Positions 12,741 through 24,917 of a stretch of 64,000 nt of DNA are shown here, one piece after another. Where the stretch lies: assembly GCA_023333565.1 (NCBI GenBank), contig JAJKFH010003083.1, forward strand, positions 248,001 through 312,000, in the 5' to 3' direction. Source of the stretch: Puffinus mauretanicus. Lineage: Eukaryota > Chordata > Aves > Procellariiformes > Procellariidae. Positions within the stretch are counted from its first letter, which is position 1, and each line of letters begins with the position of its first letter. The position numbers and the translations under genes are program-made. The notes beneath the pieces were generated by a model. That model saw only the letters and a program-made list of their open reading frames with translations. It was not told the DNA's origin and did not search any database.

Positions 12741-13114
12741 GCCCACCCTCTGCCTCCTGCAGATGAAGCGTGGCGCCGAGCGGCCGTGCCGGGCCGTACC
12801 TCTCGGGACACGGGGGCGGGTGCCGCCAGGCTGGGGGCGTGCACCGGGCACTTTCTCCGTTTCCCTGCCGTGACAAGGCGAGGGCGGCGCTCGCCCGTCT
12901 CCTCAGGGCCACAGGCCCGCGGGGGCAGGGGGAGCGCGCGGCGGCGGGGCCGCCTGAGGCGGGCCGCGAGGCGGCTGAGGGCGGGCGGCCAGTTCACCCG
13001 GGCTTCGGGCTTGATACCTGAGGGGGAGGCGCTTCCCTGCCGGTCCTGCCCGGGAGTTGCACCCTTTGCCGTACGAAGGCGGCCGCGGGGGCAACCTCTG
13101 CCCGGTGCGCGCCC

Positions 13115-13136
13115 GGGACGGGAGGGGGGGAGGGGG
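13115..13136 (+). promoter_or_regulatory. Canonical G-quadruplex motif in the CpG island
   Basis: Four G-runs (3, 3, 7 and 5 Gs) are separated by loops of only 2, 1 and 1 nucleotides on the plus strand. This meets the usual G3+N1-7 rule with very short loops, predicting a stable quadruplex. It lies near the right edge of the island. Confidence 0.7.
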
Positions 13137-13163
13137 TGGTGCCTCTCGGGGATCAGCGATTCA

Positions 13164-13183
13164 CCTTCCTCCTCCTCCTCCTC
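13164..13183. repeat. Short (TCC)n repeat
   Basis: About six units of TCC on the plus strand, within the CpG island. On the minus strand it encodes the run of glutamates in a spurious GC-rich ORF. Confidence 0.8.
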
Positions 13184-13245
13184 ACCGCGTGTCCCGCCCC
13201 TCACCGTACTGTGTGCACCGGTTCACCAGGAGAAGGCGGCATTTT

Positions 13246-16200
13246 CAGGCTTCCAATATAACAAAGCATTTAAGTCCATGAGGATTACTCATCTCCATAA
13301 AATTACATATTAATAATTTAGAAGAGGAAAGATGATAAAAAGTTGACAACTCCCTCTCTGATTCACAAGGTTTAGCATGCATCTCCATGTGCAGTTAAAG
13401 TTGTCTCTTGAATGTCTATCTTTCATTAAAAATAATAGAATCTTGAAATATTTATCAAAATATCAAAGGAAATCAGGCAAGTCAAATTGATTTCTTTAGC
13501 TTGTAAAATGCCTGGTATGATGACACACCACATCTTCAAGACACGGGGTTTTTTCAGTAGTACCATTCAGTCTTCGAATTATTTCTCAATGTAGTTCTGC
13601 TTTTGCATTTGTTACAGTTGCGTGGCTGTTTTTAAAGTCACCCTATACTGCTCTTCACAAGTCAAATGTCCCCGACTGAGGGGAAACCCTCATCATCTAA
13701 GAGGAGGAATATTATCTAAACGTATACTATCCACAGACAATTGATAACAAGCTTTTTTTAATGAAATTGCATAATCTTCCATTACCGTTTGCCAGACAGC
13801 ATATGATGAAGACATTTTCTAGAGGTATACCTGATTCCTCCATAACACACCCAATGGGCAATTTTATCCATATTGTGGAAAGGCTGGACTAACTTCTCTA
13901 ACTTGGCTTCAGACTCAAGTTTTTTCTATTAGGAAATTTTAACAACCCATTGTTATAATCCACCTAACCATCATTCTCTCATTTTTGGTTAAAATAGACA
14001 TCCTTCCTCATTTTTGACGCTCACACTTAACAATTTTTTCTTCTTGCTACTCAATTCTATCGAAGTAAGTCACGCTTAAACAGCGAGAAGAAATTGCAGC
14101 TTTGCTTGTTAGTTGGAGATAATAATTTGGCACACTTCCAAAGCATGCAAATAGAAGAGGAGGAAGGATTTCTTACCTGCCAACGGAACCAATAGCCTTA
14201 CCATTTCATTGCATTTAATTAATATTGTATGCTCCCAAGCTCACTCAGTATTTTTCATTACGTTAACAATGTATTGATCTCCTCCCTCCTGCCAACTGCC
14301 CAGGTCACCCAAACACTAGACACATGGCATTGCCATAAATCCAGAGTCTCCTTACGGGTCTTTCACCAGTAGGCTCAGTAGAAGAAAAACACTTATGTTT
14401 TTTTGTTTTCTGTATTGGGCATGACTGAACCTTGCTCTCATTTGAGGACAGGTTACTTTCTACTTTTACTTACTCAATTTTAAATCTGGAAACAGATGTG
14501 CTTATTTGCAATCTACCTCCTTTCAACTGGAAAAATTCCCATCAGCTTAAAGTTAAGGGAAACAAGGTCAAGTGCAAAGAAAACCAAACAAGTACGATCA
14601 TTTACAAATATATATGACACCATCATAGCATGGAAGGCACCCTTAATAGCACAACTCCCACATCAGTTTCATGAAGAGGATTATCCACAATACATATACC
14701 CTCATCTGGATGATTAAAAAACAAAGCTCCATGAAGTCAGCACAAATTTTACTGACGCATTACAGTACATGTTAAAAATGTGTTCATTTTATGCATGCAG
14801 CCAGTTAAAAAACCAAAAAGACAGCTTTCTTATTCTGGGAGTCAGTCACCTTAGTTTGCTTTCACGTACGTGTTTCCACTCCTCAGCTGAAAGAACCACT
14901 GCTGTGTAAATACTTGCGACAGAAAATCACAGCTAGAGAAACAATTGCAAACCTCGGTGTTTCTGTTTCTCCCCAGCTACAAAATATTTGATCAGTGCTT
15001 CATAAAGAAACTTCAGTTTCTGGATTCTTTCAAAGCTCTTAAATGTGTACAGTGGTTTTCTTCCCAATTATCGTCACTTACGTATACAAAGTTTATAAAC
15101 TGAAAGAAAGCCATAAAGTAAAAGCACTCCCTTTACTCCTGCCTGAAGAGGATCAGCAGGGTTGTAAGTTAAACAGCATCCTGTAAGTAGGGCTCACTTG
15201 TCTTTGTTTAAATACGTTTAGTTACAACAAAAGACAGGCATCCCCTGCACTCCACGCAGTCTCAGCTTTTATGTGTCTTCACTGGCTTCTTCACAGACAA
15301 GAGGAGAAGAAAATAATTCTTTTCACTTAGAGGCAGGAGACACCAGCTGCTACTCTCATCCTAAATTGTTTTTTCTTTTGCTGGAAAAGTTTGGTATTCG
15401 TGTGTAGAAACATTTGCCATCTAGACCTTCCACTTACTACACAGACTCTTAGTACTCAGTTCTTGCCTTCTCTACTGTCTGTCCCAGCCTTCTTCATCTC
15501 CTTAATTTTGCAGACCCTCATCTTCTAACATCCACATTCTCACGAGCAGGCTGTTTCCAAAGAGATCAACAAAAATGTCTCTCATGATCTTGAACCCAGG
15601 CCCAGACCGCAAGGCTAAACTACATGCAATATACTTCACATACCTCATCATTTGCCCTTCACAGAAAAGAGGCCAACTCTAAAGAGAGTGATACTCAGGT
15701 AGAGGATGGTAGCCCTGTAAGCCTACTGAACGGCCCAGGCTAGTGCACCCTTTTCGATGCTTTTCCTCAGTAGCCCTGTGAATGAAAGAAAACTGTCACC
15801 ATTGCAGAAAGCTGTAAAATATCCACCCTGGCGCAAGGGCAGGCTTCCTGCCGCACTGGGTGTGCTCACTTGGCTGGCTATGGTGGCTGGAAGAAATGGT
15901 AACGCTCTGCAGACAACTAGAGCTCCGTATCTTTGCAGAGCTACTTATCATAATTCAATGCTGAAAAGGTTTAAACAAGGGAAAAAAAGCCACCTACGAG
16001 CCTGTAGCAGAGGTACAATAAGCAGTAAGAAAAAAACAAAAGATCTGAACTGATTACATATGAGAGATCCCCATTTTATATTTAATTCTCTGTATCACCT
16101 CAAGGAAGGCCAACTACTACCAACTGCTGGAAAACCTGAGACAAGCTAGTGTAGTAGATTTTATTAGGCAAGGGGTGAAGCATCTCTCATCTACCCTGTT

Positions 16201-18104
16201 TACCTTACCTTCCCTACTGAAAGGGAAGAAAGCGCAGTCTTTGCTGATGAGACAACAAATGGCCATGAGACATGCCTCCATAACACTGGCACGCACAGAT
16301 GTTGAGAGGAGGAAGGGCTCCTTGAGAAGGACGTGACTTGCATTGATTAGAGCAAGCTGTCACTTGGATAGCAGTTTGCATTCCCTGCTCGTTATCAGCA
16401 CTTCACTTGTTCTGCATTAACAGTTTCAGGCATTCATTGGTGAGAAACCACATCATCCTAAGACTCAGACGAGAGAGCAGTTAGAGTCTCTGAATTCATG
16501 CTATCCAGTTTTGAATCTATAAAGTTTACATTTTCATGGGTTTTCTTTTCAGCACACGTAAGGGCTTGAAACTAAAAAGCAAAACTTTCAAAGCAACACA
16601 TTATCAGCACAAAAAAATAGAGCTCTCTAGGTTATCAAAAGTTCCAAGAACAGGTGCGTACAATATTTTGGGAGTTGCCAACACTTCACTGCAGAGCTGA
16701 ATACTTGCAAATAGGCGGGAAAAGGAAGAAAGTATTCCCAGATGAGAGAAGAGAAGGTGATGAGAGGAAAGAACCACACATTCAGACAAGGGCAAAAAAA
16801 GAATACTTTTCACTGTCATCAAATTAGGTCTCGGGGGAAATCAGTAATAAATTCAATATAACAGTGCAAGTTGGAGGCATGCAAAAAGTGATTTGGTAGG
16901 ATGATGGCAAATCAGAGTATTTGTACTTCCCGACTGGTGACATACTCGCTTACTAAAAAGCTATGTATTCAAATAGAGCATTTTTTTTTTATATTGTGAT
17001 TATTTCACACTGGGAAACAGCTGTGCATTTGCAGATTGATGGCCATAGAGACTTTCTATGTTCTGAGCAGCTAAGCCTATTCCATTTCAGTCAAACATTG
17101 CTAGATCCTGTATCTGCAGTATAGATCTACTTTAAATATACAGTATTCTCCTTGGAGGCTATTCAAAATGTTTTCACAGCTCTATTGAACATGGTAATGC
17201 CTTAACTAAAGCCTGTTCATCAGTATTTTCGGCATGCCAGGGCAACATCATTTTCTTTCTGCAGTACATCCATACAGGTGTTCCTTTTTCTTACATGTAC
17301 TTCTCTATTGCGTAATTATGCCTTCACCTCCCTAAGGTGGTGATTCCTATAAACGACTCCTTATAGGGATTTAGGAGATTTCGAGAGGTTATGATGACCT
17401 TGCTCCTCTCTCGTTTCGCTGGGGAAGGAACCAGGTGATCACAGGGAAGCCCTAGCATGCAAGATACTGACTTTCTATGCTAAACTGCACTTTCTGAAAC
17501 GGAAAGAAACATTCCTCTACACCGTATGAGAGCTAGTCCGCAAATGATTTGATAGTACAGTGCCTCAGTGCATTGTATTACTTTTATATAAATACAAAAT
17601 AACATGCTGTGCAATTGCACTCACCCAGGCTTCCTTGAATATAAAAGAAACGTTGGAAATTTATTTATTTTCAGCGTAGACAGACTTGGGTGAAATGTTC
17701 CTACTGGTGAAAAGGGCAAGATTCAAGAAGCCAGAAGCAGTCAAGAGGAAACAAGGATGGAAAAAGGGAAATTGGGGCATGAAAGCAACAGAGGAAAAAA
17801 CCACCAAAATAGCCGAGGGTGTATTAGGTATGATCTCAAGCAGGCAGTGGTAGCAGGAGGTAGAAGGCCAAGAGGGACATGCAGAAGGCTGAAAGTGAGG
17901 TGAGAGGCAGATGCACTTTGGCAGTGGAGACTGCATGTAAAGATCCGTGGAGGAAAGGAGCTACGAGCTGTCTTTAGAGTGTGAGAAATTAATGGAGCTC
18001 AGGGAAAACGGAAAGATGGGGCCAGGAGACATCACTTACGTCTCGGTTTATTCAAGTGCAAAAGATAAGGATAGTTTAAGGGATTTCATTGTTTGAACTT
18101 CTCA
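13246..18104. other. No gene seen
   Basis: AT-rich sequence directly right of the CpG island. I found no plus-strand exon with convincing splice signals that would support a rightward gene. A 10-bp inverted repeat with one wobble pair sits at 17,343-17,370 with an 8-nt loop, and a T10 run at 16,981-16,990. Confidence 0.45.
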
Positions 18105-18212
18105 AAAAGGTCCTGCAATGTCAATGTATTCTTTTCTTGCCATGAACTTGACATGATCAAAAGGTCCTGCAATGTCAATGCATTCTCTTCTTGCCATGAA
18201 CTTGACATGATC
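18105..18212. repeat. Two-copy 54-bp tandem duplication
   Basis: Units 18,105-18,158 and 18,159-18,212 are nearly identical (only a few substitutions by eye), sharing AAAAGGTCCTGCAATGTCAA at the start and TGCCATGAACTTGACATGAT at the end. The unit is 18 codons long. On the minus strand the duplication stays in frame within a 107-codon open stretch (18,102-18,425), where it repeats an HVKFMAR motif. The high identity suggests a recent event. I do not recognise a protein. Confidence 0.9.
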
Positions 18213-20860
18213 CTTTGCGATGTCTGTGAAGCCTTTGCTACCTAGGCAGTGTTTTATAGTGAAATAAATGCTCATTTTTGCAGCTCTACGTGCCAAAAGG
18301 AAACCAGCCTCGATTCCCAGCAGGGCAGTGGTACTAGAAAAGGTCACTGATTTATGCTGTGTGATTTGAAGGAGAAGCACCATCCGATAGACAGACTTAA
18401 GCAAAGGTTTGGCACCGAGTCTCACATGACAGAAATTCCACTTTAAAACATGAAGATGTTGTGCGGTGCTGTGACTGCAGCACAGGGTTTTCTGCTGAGA
18501 AATTAAGTATCTGTAATAAAGTATTTCTGTAGGAAACCTGCCTGGGAAATCATTTGTATATTTAATTCAGTGGAGAAAGTGTTTAGAAGTAGTTCAGCCT
18601 TGCAAAAAATATTGCCCCGCGGCGTAAGTAAGGTCAGCAAGAGCCTGAGTTATCCACCACATAACAACCCATCAGCCTTTATAATCCTGACAGCAGCTTG
18701 GTTTTGTTCTTCTCCTGAGAGTGCAGGAGATGTGTTAGGATTTAACATGCAGTCTGTTTTATTAGTTCCTGGAAGGAAGGATGATAGTGCTGTAACTCCC
18801 TTTTGTAGAAATGTCTTAAATGCTCAGTGATTCTGAATGGCTTTGTTAGTCACACTATCGCTGCAGGGTAAGAAAGGGCATATTCTTCCCATTTACTTAC
18901 AGACAGTAGAATAGCATTTGTTTCGAGCTACCCAAGGTTACAACCTGTGTGTAACCCAATGAAGAACATTTTTGTCAATCGCCTTTTAATGTATATCTTG
19001 CACACTTTTAACCTTTAGCTATTAAATATTCATATTATAAAAGGTTCTGCATATCAGTTCTTTAGCAATTTTTCTCCAAGAAGAATAAGCTTATAAGATG
19101 TAAAATCCCAAAGTAGAAAAGAAAAAGGTTATTTCAGCTTCCCACCACCACTTGTACAAGAAAAATGCTATAGATGATGCAACATGTGCAAGTGCACATT
19201 ATAAGGAAGTCTGCTTATCATATTAGCGATGTGTGCACATGTGCATGCATATTTTATGTAGCTATTTGTCCTTCTTTCTCACAATGGGATTATTCATTAT
19301 TTAAAAATGCACAGAAAATACATTAGCAAATGGATTCCCATTTCTGATGTAAATAGAAAATTGCAAAAAGAAATATTTTATCTACACTCAAAGTGCCCTT
19401 TTTTCCTTTTTTTTTTGTGGAGGTGGGGAGAATAACAGCAAAGAAATTACTGAGATTCTCCCATAATTTTCATTTATGGTACGTTTTCAGATTTTTACAT
19501 GGAAGATGTAAAAAAGAAACAGCCCCACATCCCCTGTTAATGGTTATTTCACAGCAAATCCATTGCCACCAACTTGAGTATTTACTCCCCATTATAGAAT
19601 AATAAGAATATTAGGAGGCATAAAAAACTTCATAATGTTCTTCAGGTGAGCAAAATTGAATTATCCTGAAACAAACTAACAACTTAACTGCAAATGTCTT
19701 TAAGATTCTGTACTTGTCCAACAGCCTTTTTCTCAACACTTTATCAACATGACTTCTTCAGCATATTAGTGGCAGGCAGCCTTGACCCCTTGATCTTCCA
19801 TTTGCAGTCACAGTGGCATGTCCTTAGTGGTCCTAGAACAATGCTTGCAAATTCATTTTAGTGCATACATAAACATGAAACGCTTCATGCAGGATAACAT
19901 ATTTTAGCAATCCTGTGGCGCTTAGGGCTGAACAAGTCAACCATGCTAAACAGCTTTGGCTTCTTTGAAGTCATTTAGGAGCCACCATAAGGTTGCCAGA
20001 AATAGAGGTAAACAGGTAACAGAAATGCATTCCATAATGGGATTAAATAAACTGTGGGCCAACAAAGACTTGTAGGATTAAGAAATTTGGTTATTGCAAG
20101 GCCAGCAGATAGTTTGGGGTAGAAAATAAATGAAAGTAAATGCTAAATTGCAAATCCTATCTTGGCACCCAGCACAGGCGGCCAGGATAAGCAGCACTGC
20201 TGCCAGAGTGCTGCTGATGCAGGAGTCGGTACTCAGCAGCGGGACATCAGGACAGCTGCAAAGCACATCTTCCTCTCTCTTTCTCTGTGCAGGAGCAAAG
20301 CATGCAACAAGCAGCTGCTGGCAGCGCTGGCTAGCCAGCTCACAGAGAGCGAAAACACTTCTTCCTAGGGAGGGCCCCAGACACCCTTGCTTACTTCCAG
20401 CTGCCTTTTGCTCTGTTAATTACTCCTAGGAATATCTCTCCATTCACTAGCACAGTCAAGTGTTTAATTGTCTGTTAGATCTGAATTCACTGTTTCCTTA
20501 CTGTGTTGGTAGCCACAACCCATATTCAGATGTTTTATAATGACACCTGTCAGAGCTGGATTTGGCCTTGGTCCTCGAGCTGGAAACTTCTCACCGTTCA
20601 GCAAGGCTTGTGCGCAGGCTGCCCAGTGTGATGGGGGGGCAGGAGGAGAAGCAGTAGCTGGGCATTTCTCCTCAGGCTTGTCTCTTGTCAGGGGTCTGGG
20701 CCAGCACATCTCCCATCCTGTATCACAACATCTGCTCGTCTTCTCCCAGTGTCCTCTGACTTTTTCCAGCCATGATTTGATTAGACAGTTTCTAAACTGA
20801 AGTGTTGGGAAGCAGGTGGAAAGGATCATTCATTGCGGGGGGGATCAACAGAGCCAGGGA
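18213..20860. other. No gene seen
   Basis: No recognisable element. GC rises locally at 20.17-20.36 kb and 20.54-20.72 kb, and open frames there overlap on both strands, but without good splice signals or recognisable protein. Confidence 0.4.
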
Positions 20861-20941
20861 GACCTGAAGATGTTGCTTGTCTCCAGCATCTCCAGCTGGA
20901 GACCTAAAAATGTTGCTTGTCTCCAGCCCTGCAGCTCTGGA
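20861..20941. repeat. Two-copy ~40-bp tandem duplication
   Basis: Units begin GACCTGAAGATGTTGCTTGT at 20,861 and GACCTAAAAATGTTGCTTGT at 20,901, and both continue through CTCCAG to a CTGGA end. The copies differ by several substitutions and about one base in length. Confidence 0.85.
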
Positions 20942-21831
20942 TTTCCTTTTCTTACCCAGATGATCTCCCACATGAAGGCTCTAGTAAAGAAAACTTAATC
21001 ACTTAATCCAGCAGAGCTGGGTTCAGTGATGCAAGCACTGGGTACTAGCTTCAGGAGAAGTATCATTTCTTCTCTTGCATTTACCAGAATCCAAGGCAAG
21101 CGTTTTTTTCTCATCCAGGCATTTGAAATTCAAGAGTGACCGCAGAATAGTGTATTAGGGAGTAGTAAAGAAGAGGAATTATCTGTTATTGAATAGTTTT
21201 CAGAATAGCAGAAGGTGTTGCAAGCTTCCCTGCGGCACCCGTGTCCCCAATAGGAGGGATACAGGGTGAGAATACAGAAACAACTAACTTTGAGTATAAA
21301 GGGGCAGGTAGATAATATATAGCCAGTTATTAGCCATTTGGGTGCATATTTTTATTGCAGAGCTATAAAGAGTAATGTTGAGGTAATTTCGGTCCTTCAA
21401 TGGAAGTGGGGTAAGCTATCTCAGATTTGTCTCGGGGACAGGAGCATTTCTACCTGATAATTGCCATGAAGCAGCTGTCAGGTGGAAACTCGTCTCTTGC
21501 TTTTGGCAGCAGCATCTCTGGGTTTGTGCAGCGCCACAGCCCGTCCCCGCTATGATGTGCTGTAAGGCATGCACCATAAGGACTGCTGCTGATAAAGAAG
21601 AGTCCTCTTAGCCCTCCTCCTCATCCCCACAGTGGTAAATCTGCAACTGGCCAATATACAATTCATGGTTTTAATCTGCTATAGCTGTTTTGCATCATGT
21701 GACGGGCGCAGAGACTGCTGCAAGTGCTCTTGTGAGGTTTCTTCAGTGCTGCCTTTTCGGCTGTTTTCCGTGAGCTGCACAGCACACATGCAGCATTAAT
21801 GTCCTGCACAAACACAGCTAAAACAGACAAA

Positions 21832-21939
21832 CTGCTAAAGGGAGGTTGACATAATTGCAGCCATACATTTAAACGCATCACTGCTGAAGGAAGCTTGACA
21901 TAGTCGCAGCCATACATTTAAACTCATGACTGCGAATGG
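21832..21939. repeat. 49-bp tandem duplication, two copies plus a partial third
   Basis: Units 21,832-21,880 and 21,881-21,929 share GCAGCCATACATTTAAAC and begin CTGCTAAAG and CTGCTGAAG. A third copy appears to start at 21,930 (CTGCGAATGG) and is lost within about 10 bp. The unit is not a multiple of three, which argues against a coding origin. Confidence 0.85.
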
Positions 21940-24839
21940 CGTAGAGAACACAGTAAGTAGCTAGCTGTGTAGAGGGTGGGGAACACGCTGTACTGAGGTC
22001 TGCATGGGTGACAGATGCACAACATAAAAAAGTAAAAAAGGCAGTTCTGTGCATTGAGCAAAAAACTCTTTGATGGAGTCAAACAGCATATAATATCAGT
22101 TGTTCACCAAAAAAAAAAATCAAAAAATCAAGAGAACAATCATTACACGTGAGCTGCTAAGGATGCCACCATTATAAATTTCTCCACAGCTACAATCATG
22201 AGTGTAGCCAGCACTCTCGGGAGCTGTGCTAGAGCAAACACTGCTATCCATCCATGCCAGAAAATTAGCTGATTATCACCAGTATTTTATTGGTCTACCA
22301 AAGCTCATGCATATTTTTCAGGGCAAAGAAGCAGTCCTTTCTGACATACTATCCAAGGCTACCGCACATAGTAAAAGCCCCCACTCAGTCCACATCAAAA
22401 ATACTGCCAAAAAAATAAACAGAATCACTGTTATACTGAGGGGGGTCTTAGCAAATGGAAGAAAATTCCTCCCATGTGTCATGTGTAAAGGAAAGATACC
22501 TTTGGCAGATGTCAAGAGAAAGGAAACATGGCACAAAGTAATGAAGGACTGGGGACGTATGTCCAGAAGAAGCAACCAGCTGACTTACTGAAGCAGACGG
22601 TGATAATTTGCTCAGTGCATTTTCAGGGCACGAAACAGAATGAGCCAAGGAGGACTGGAGAAAGGGAACACCGGTCTCCTGACTGCTTCTGGAGCACAAA
22701 AGCAACTGAGTTTTGAAGTAGCTGCAAACATGCTTCAACAACCGCTGACAGGAGCAGCAAACACCCATCTTCCAAATCCAGGTGACCTCCAGCCAGCTGA
22801 CTGGAACGGGAGAGAGGAGGAGAGAAGCACCCACCAGCCCCACATCAAGAAATGCTGCATTTCAAACGTCGAGCAAGAGACTGAAAATAACTTCTGGTGG
22901 GAAGGAGAGGCTGAGGAGCAATGCTACGCAAAAGCAGGGAGGAAATGTTGAAAATAGTGACGGGCAGTGGCTCAAGTGGAGGTGGAAGCATCCCTGGCCA
23001 TGAATTTTCCCTCTGACTTGCAGAATCACATTCCCATATGCTTTACCATTAGTTTACTTCTACTTTGCATTAGGGGCTTGGCATTTCCGAAGAGCACAAT
23101 TGCAGGACGCGAGGTTGGGATTATGTGCCCTTCTCAGGATTCTCTCCATTGCATTTCCATCTTAAAATGTGCATCCATGGGAGAGGGCTCCCTTTTAAAG
23201 TGCAAGCCCCTATCAGACCATCTTACAGTTGTTTAGTATTTTTGCCAGTGTGCCTTTGTACTTCAGGACAGTGGCAGTGCAATTTAGCCAATTTTTGCTC
23301 TTACTGTGACTTTCATTTAATATTTTCTCCTGTTAGTGAAAACAATTAAGACAGCAGACTGCCTCATCCTATTTTAAATTGTCTTTTTACCTGGATTGTT
23401 GTTCCCATTCCACTATTTCTTGTCAGCCAGAGGAGCGGTGGCTTTGTACCCCAGTGTCCACAACAGATATGTATTACAGTATTAGAGCAGCATGTTCGTA
23501 CCCAGCACATTCACTGTGCTGACCCTGCTGGAGTATGGGAACTACCTCATCACCAGGGGGGTTCCTGAGGGAGAAGGGAAGGTGGAAGCAAAATGCCCAT
23601 GCACCAGTACAATATCCAGAAGCAAGAAAGTCATACTGAGAAGTACCTCATACTTGTCCCTTTGGGATTGCACCACCCTGAACTTGACATCCCCAGTTTC
23701 ATTTCATCACTCAATCTACCCCTTGTTCCTACAGATTTATTTTTACTCTCCATATTAACTCTCTCTTCCTGCCACGGCATCCTTTTTCGCAGCTGATACA
23801 GATCCCTAAATTAATAGCAAAACTTTTCCTACCTCTCCTCTAAACAAAGGACAAGAGAATGCATCTGAAATAATAAATGCAAGTAATTGCTCCCAGCCCT
23901 CCGCCTCACCTCCCAACACTTATTTTCCCAGATTTTGATACTTTGTGCCTGGAGAATGACTCCCTATTAGCTTTTCAGATTCAGAAAACTGTTGTAATTC
24001 ACATAAACTTTTCACACTTAATACAAGAAAGAACTGTATCCCTCCCCACTCCAACAGAGTCAGGATGGTAGAAATTCCTAACAGACTGTAAAAAGTGCAC
24101 CTCAGATTTACTAAATGGTTTCTAAATCATTACTTCTGCCCTTAACGCCTGGTTCAAGTCAATGAGACCTGAGAACACAGCAGTTTGCAGGAATAGGTTT
24201 TGTAAGATGCAAAATACATCTGTTCACACTGTAAAACGTGAGCATAGATTTATTGTGGATTCAGTGACTTAGCAGGCTTAAAAGCAGAATGGATCAATGA
24301 GAAAACCTTGTGCCCAGCTGGGTCGCGTTGCTTTCTGGAGGTCTGGATCAGAGGGAAAGTCATGCTGCTCTGGCCTGCCCACTACCCGAGGCCAGCCAGC
24401 TAAGCAGAGGAGGAATTTGGCAGAAGCAAGATACAAAGCCTTCATTCCCCATTCCACACACAGACAGAGATTGCAGTCGAGTCCTGACCCTTGTCTAAAA
24501 CCACAGGGACAAATAAGATCAGGGTCTTTTCCTCTTCATAAGCTCAGCAATGTAAGCTGTTTTATCCCAGCCTCTTGCTAAAAACCTGTAATGACTTTCC
24601 TGACGATTTAACTCATATGTGTTCATGTTTTAATTGCAACATTTACAGGAAGTATGAGTAGAGATGGAGAGGACCAGGCAGTCAGCTGCAAAATCATATG
24701 GAAAATTAGAGGAAGTGGGGCATAAAGTGATTCTACAAATATCTGGCTATAGGTGACCTTCAAGTTAGCGATCTTGCAATCAGTTATTTAAACTATCTTT
24801 CTAGAAAAGCTGTTTTGGTAGTAGTTGTGGTAATAAAGA
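21940..24839. other. No gene seen
   Basis: Moderate GC with overlapping short ORFs on both strands at 22.2-23.8 kb. None has a recognisable domain or paired splice sites. Confidence 0.4.
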
Positions 24840-24917
24840 AATATATATAAAAAAATATATATATAATTTTATTTATTATATTTATATATGAGTGTGTGTA
24901 TATATATATTAAAAAAC
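24840..24917. repeat. AT-rich microsatellite
   Basis: An interrupted (TA)n tract with T/A runs and a short GTGTGTG insert spans about 78 bp. Confidence 0.85.

Larger units (their letters stand above)
12660..13245. promoter_or_regulatory. CpG island, probable gene promoter
   Basis: I count about 60 CpG dinucleotides in about 580 bp here, whereas flanking sequence has almost none. GC content is very high and drops sharply at both edges. A CCCGCCCC GC box (13,193-13,200), a G4 motif and a cluster of YY1-like motifs lie inside. In vertebrates such islands usually mark transcription start sites. Direction: the YY1-like motifs read ATGG on the minus strand, and YY1 sites just downstream of start sites tend to share the direction of transcription, so a leftward transcript is favoured. 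Two GTGAGG donor-like sites on the minus strand near 13,190-13,206 agree. Bidirectional firing cannot be excluded. Long ORFs on both strands here mainly reflect the lack of AT-rich stop codons. Confidence 0.85.

Noticed and set aside
12594..13313. Longest ORF in the window, 239 codons on the plus strand, and a 165-codon minus ORF over the same CpG island
   Set aside because: Both are low-complexity Arg/Pro/Gly/Ala-rich frames, open on both strands because GC-rich DNA has few stop codons. No domain is recognisable.
22448..22843. 131-codon minus-strand ORF and its overlapping plus-strand partner
   Set aside because: Open on both strands with no recognisable protein or splice support.
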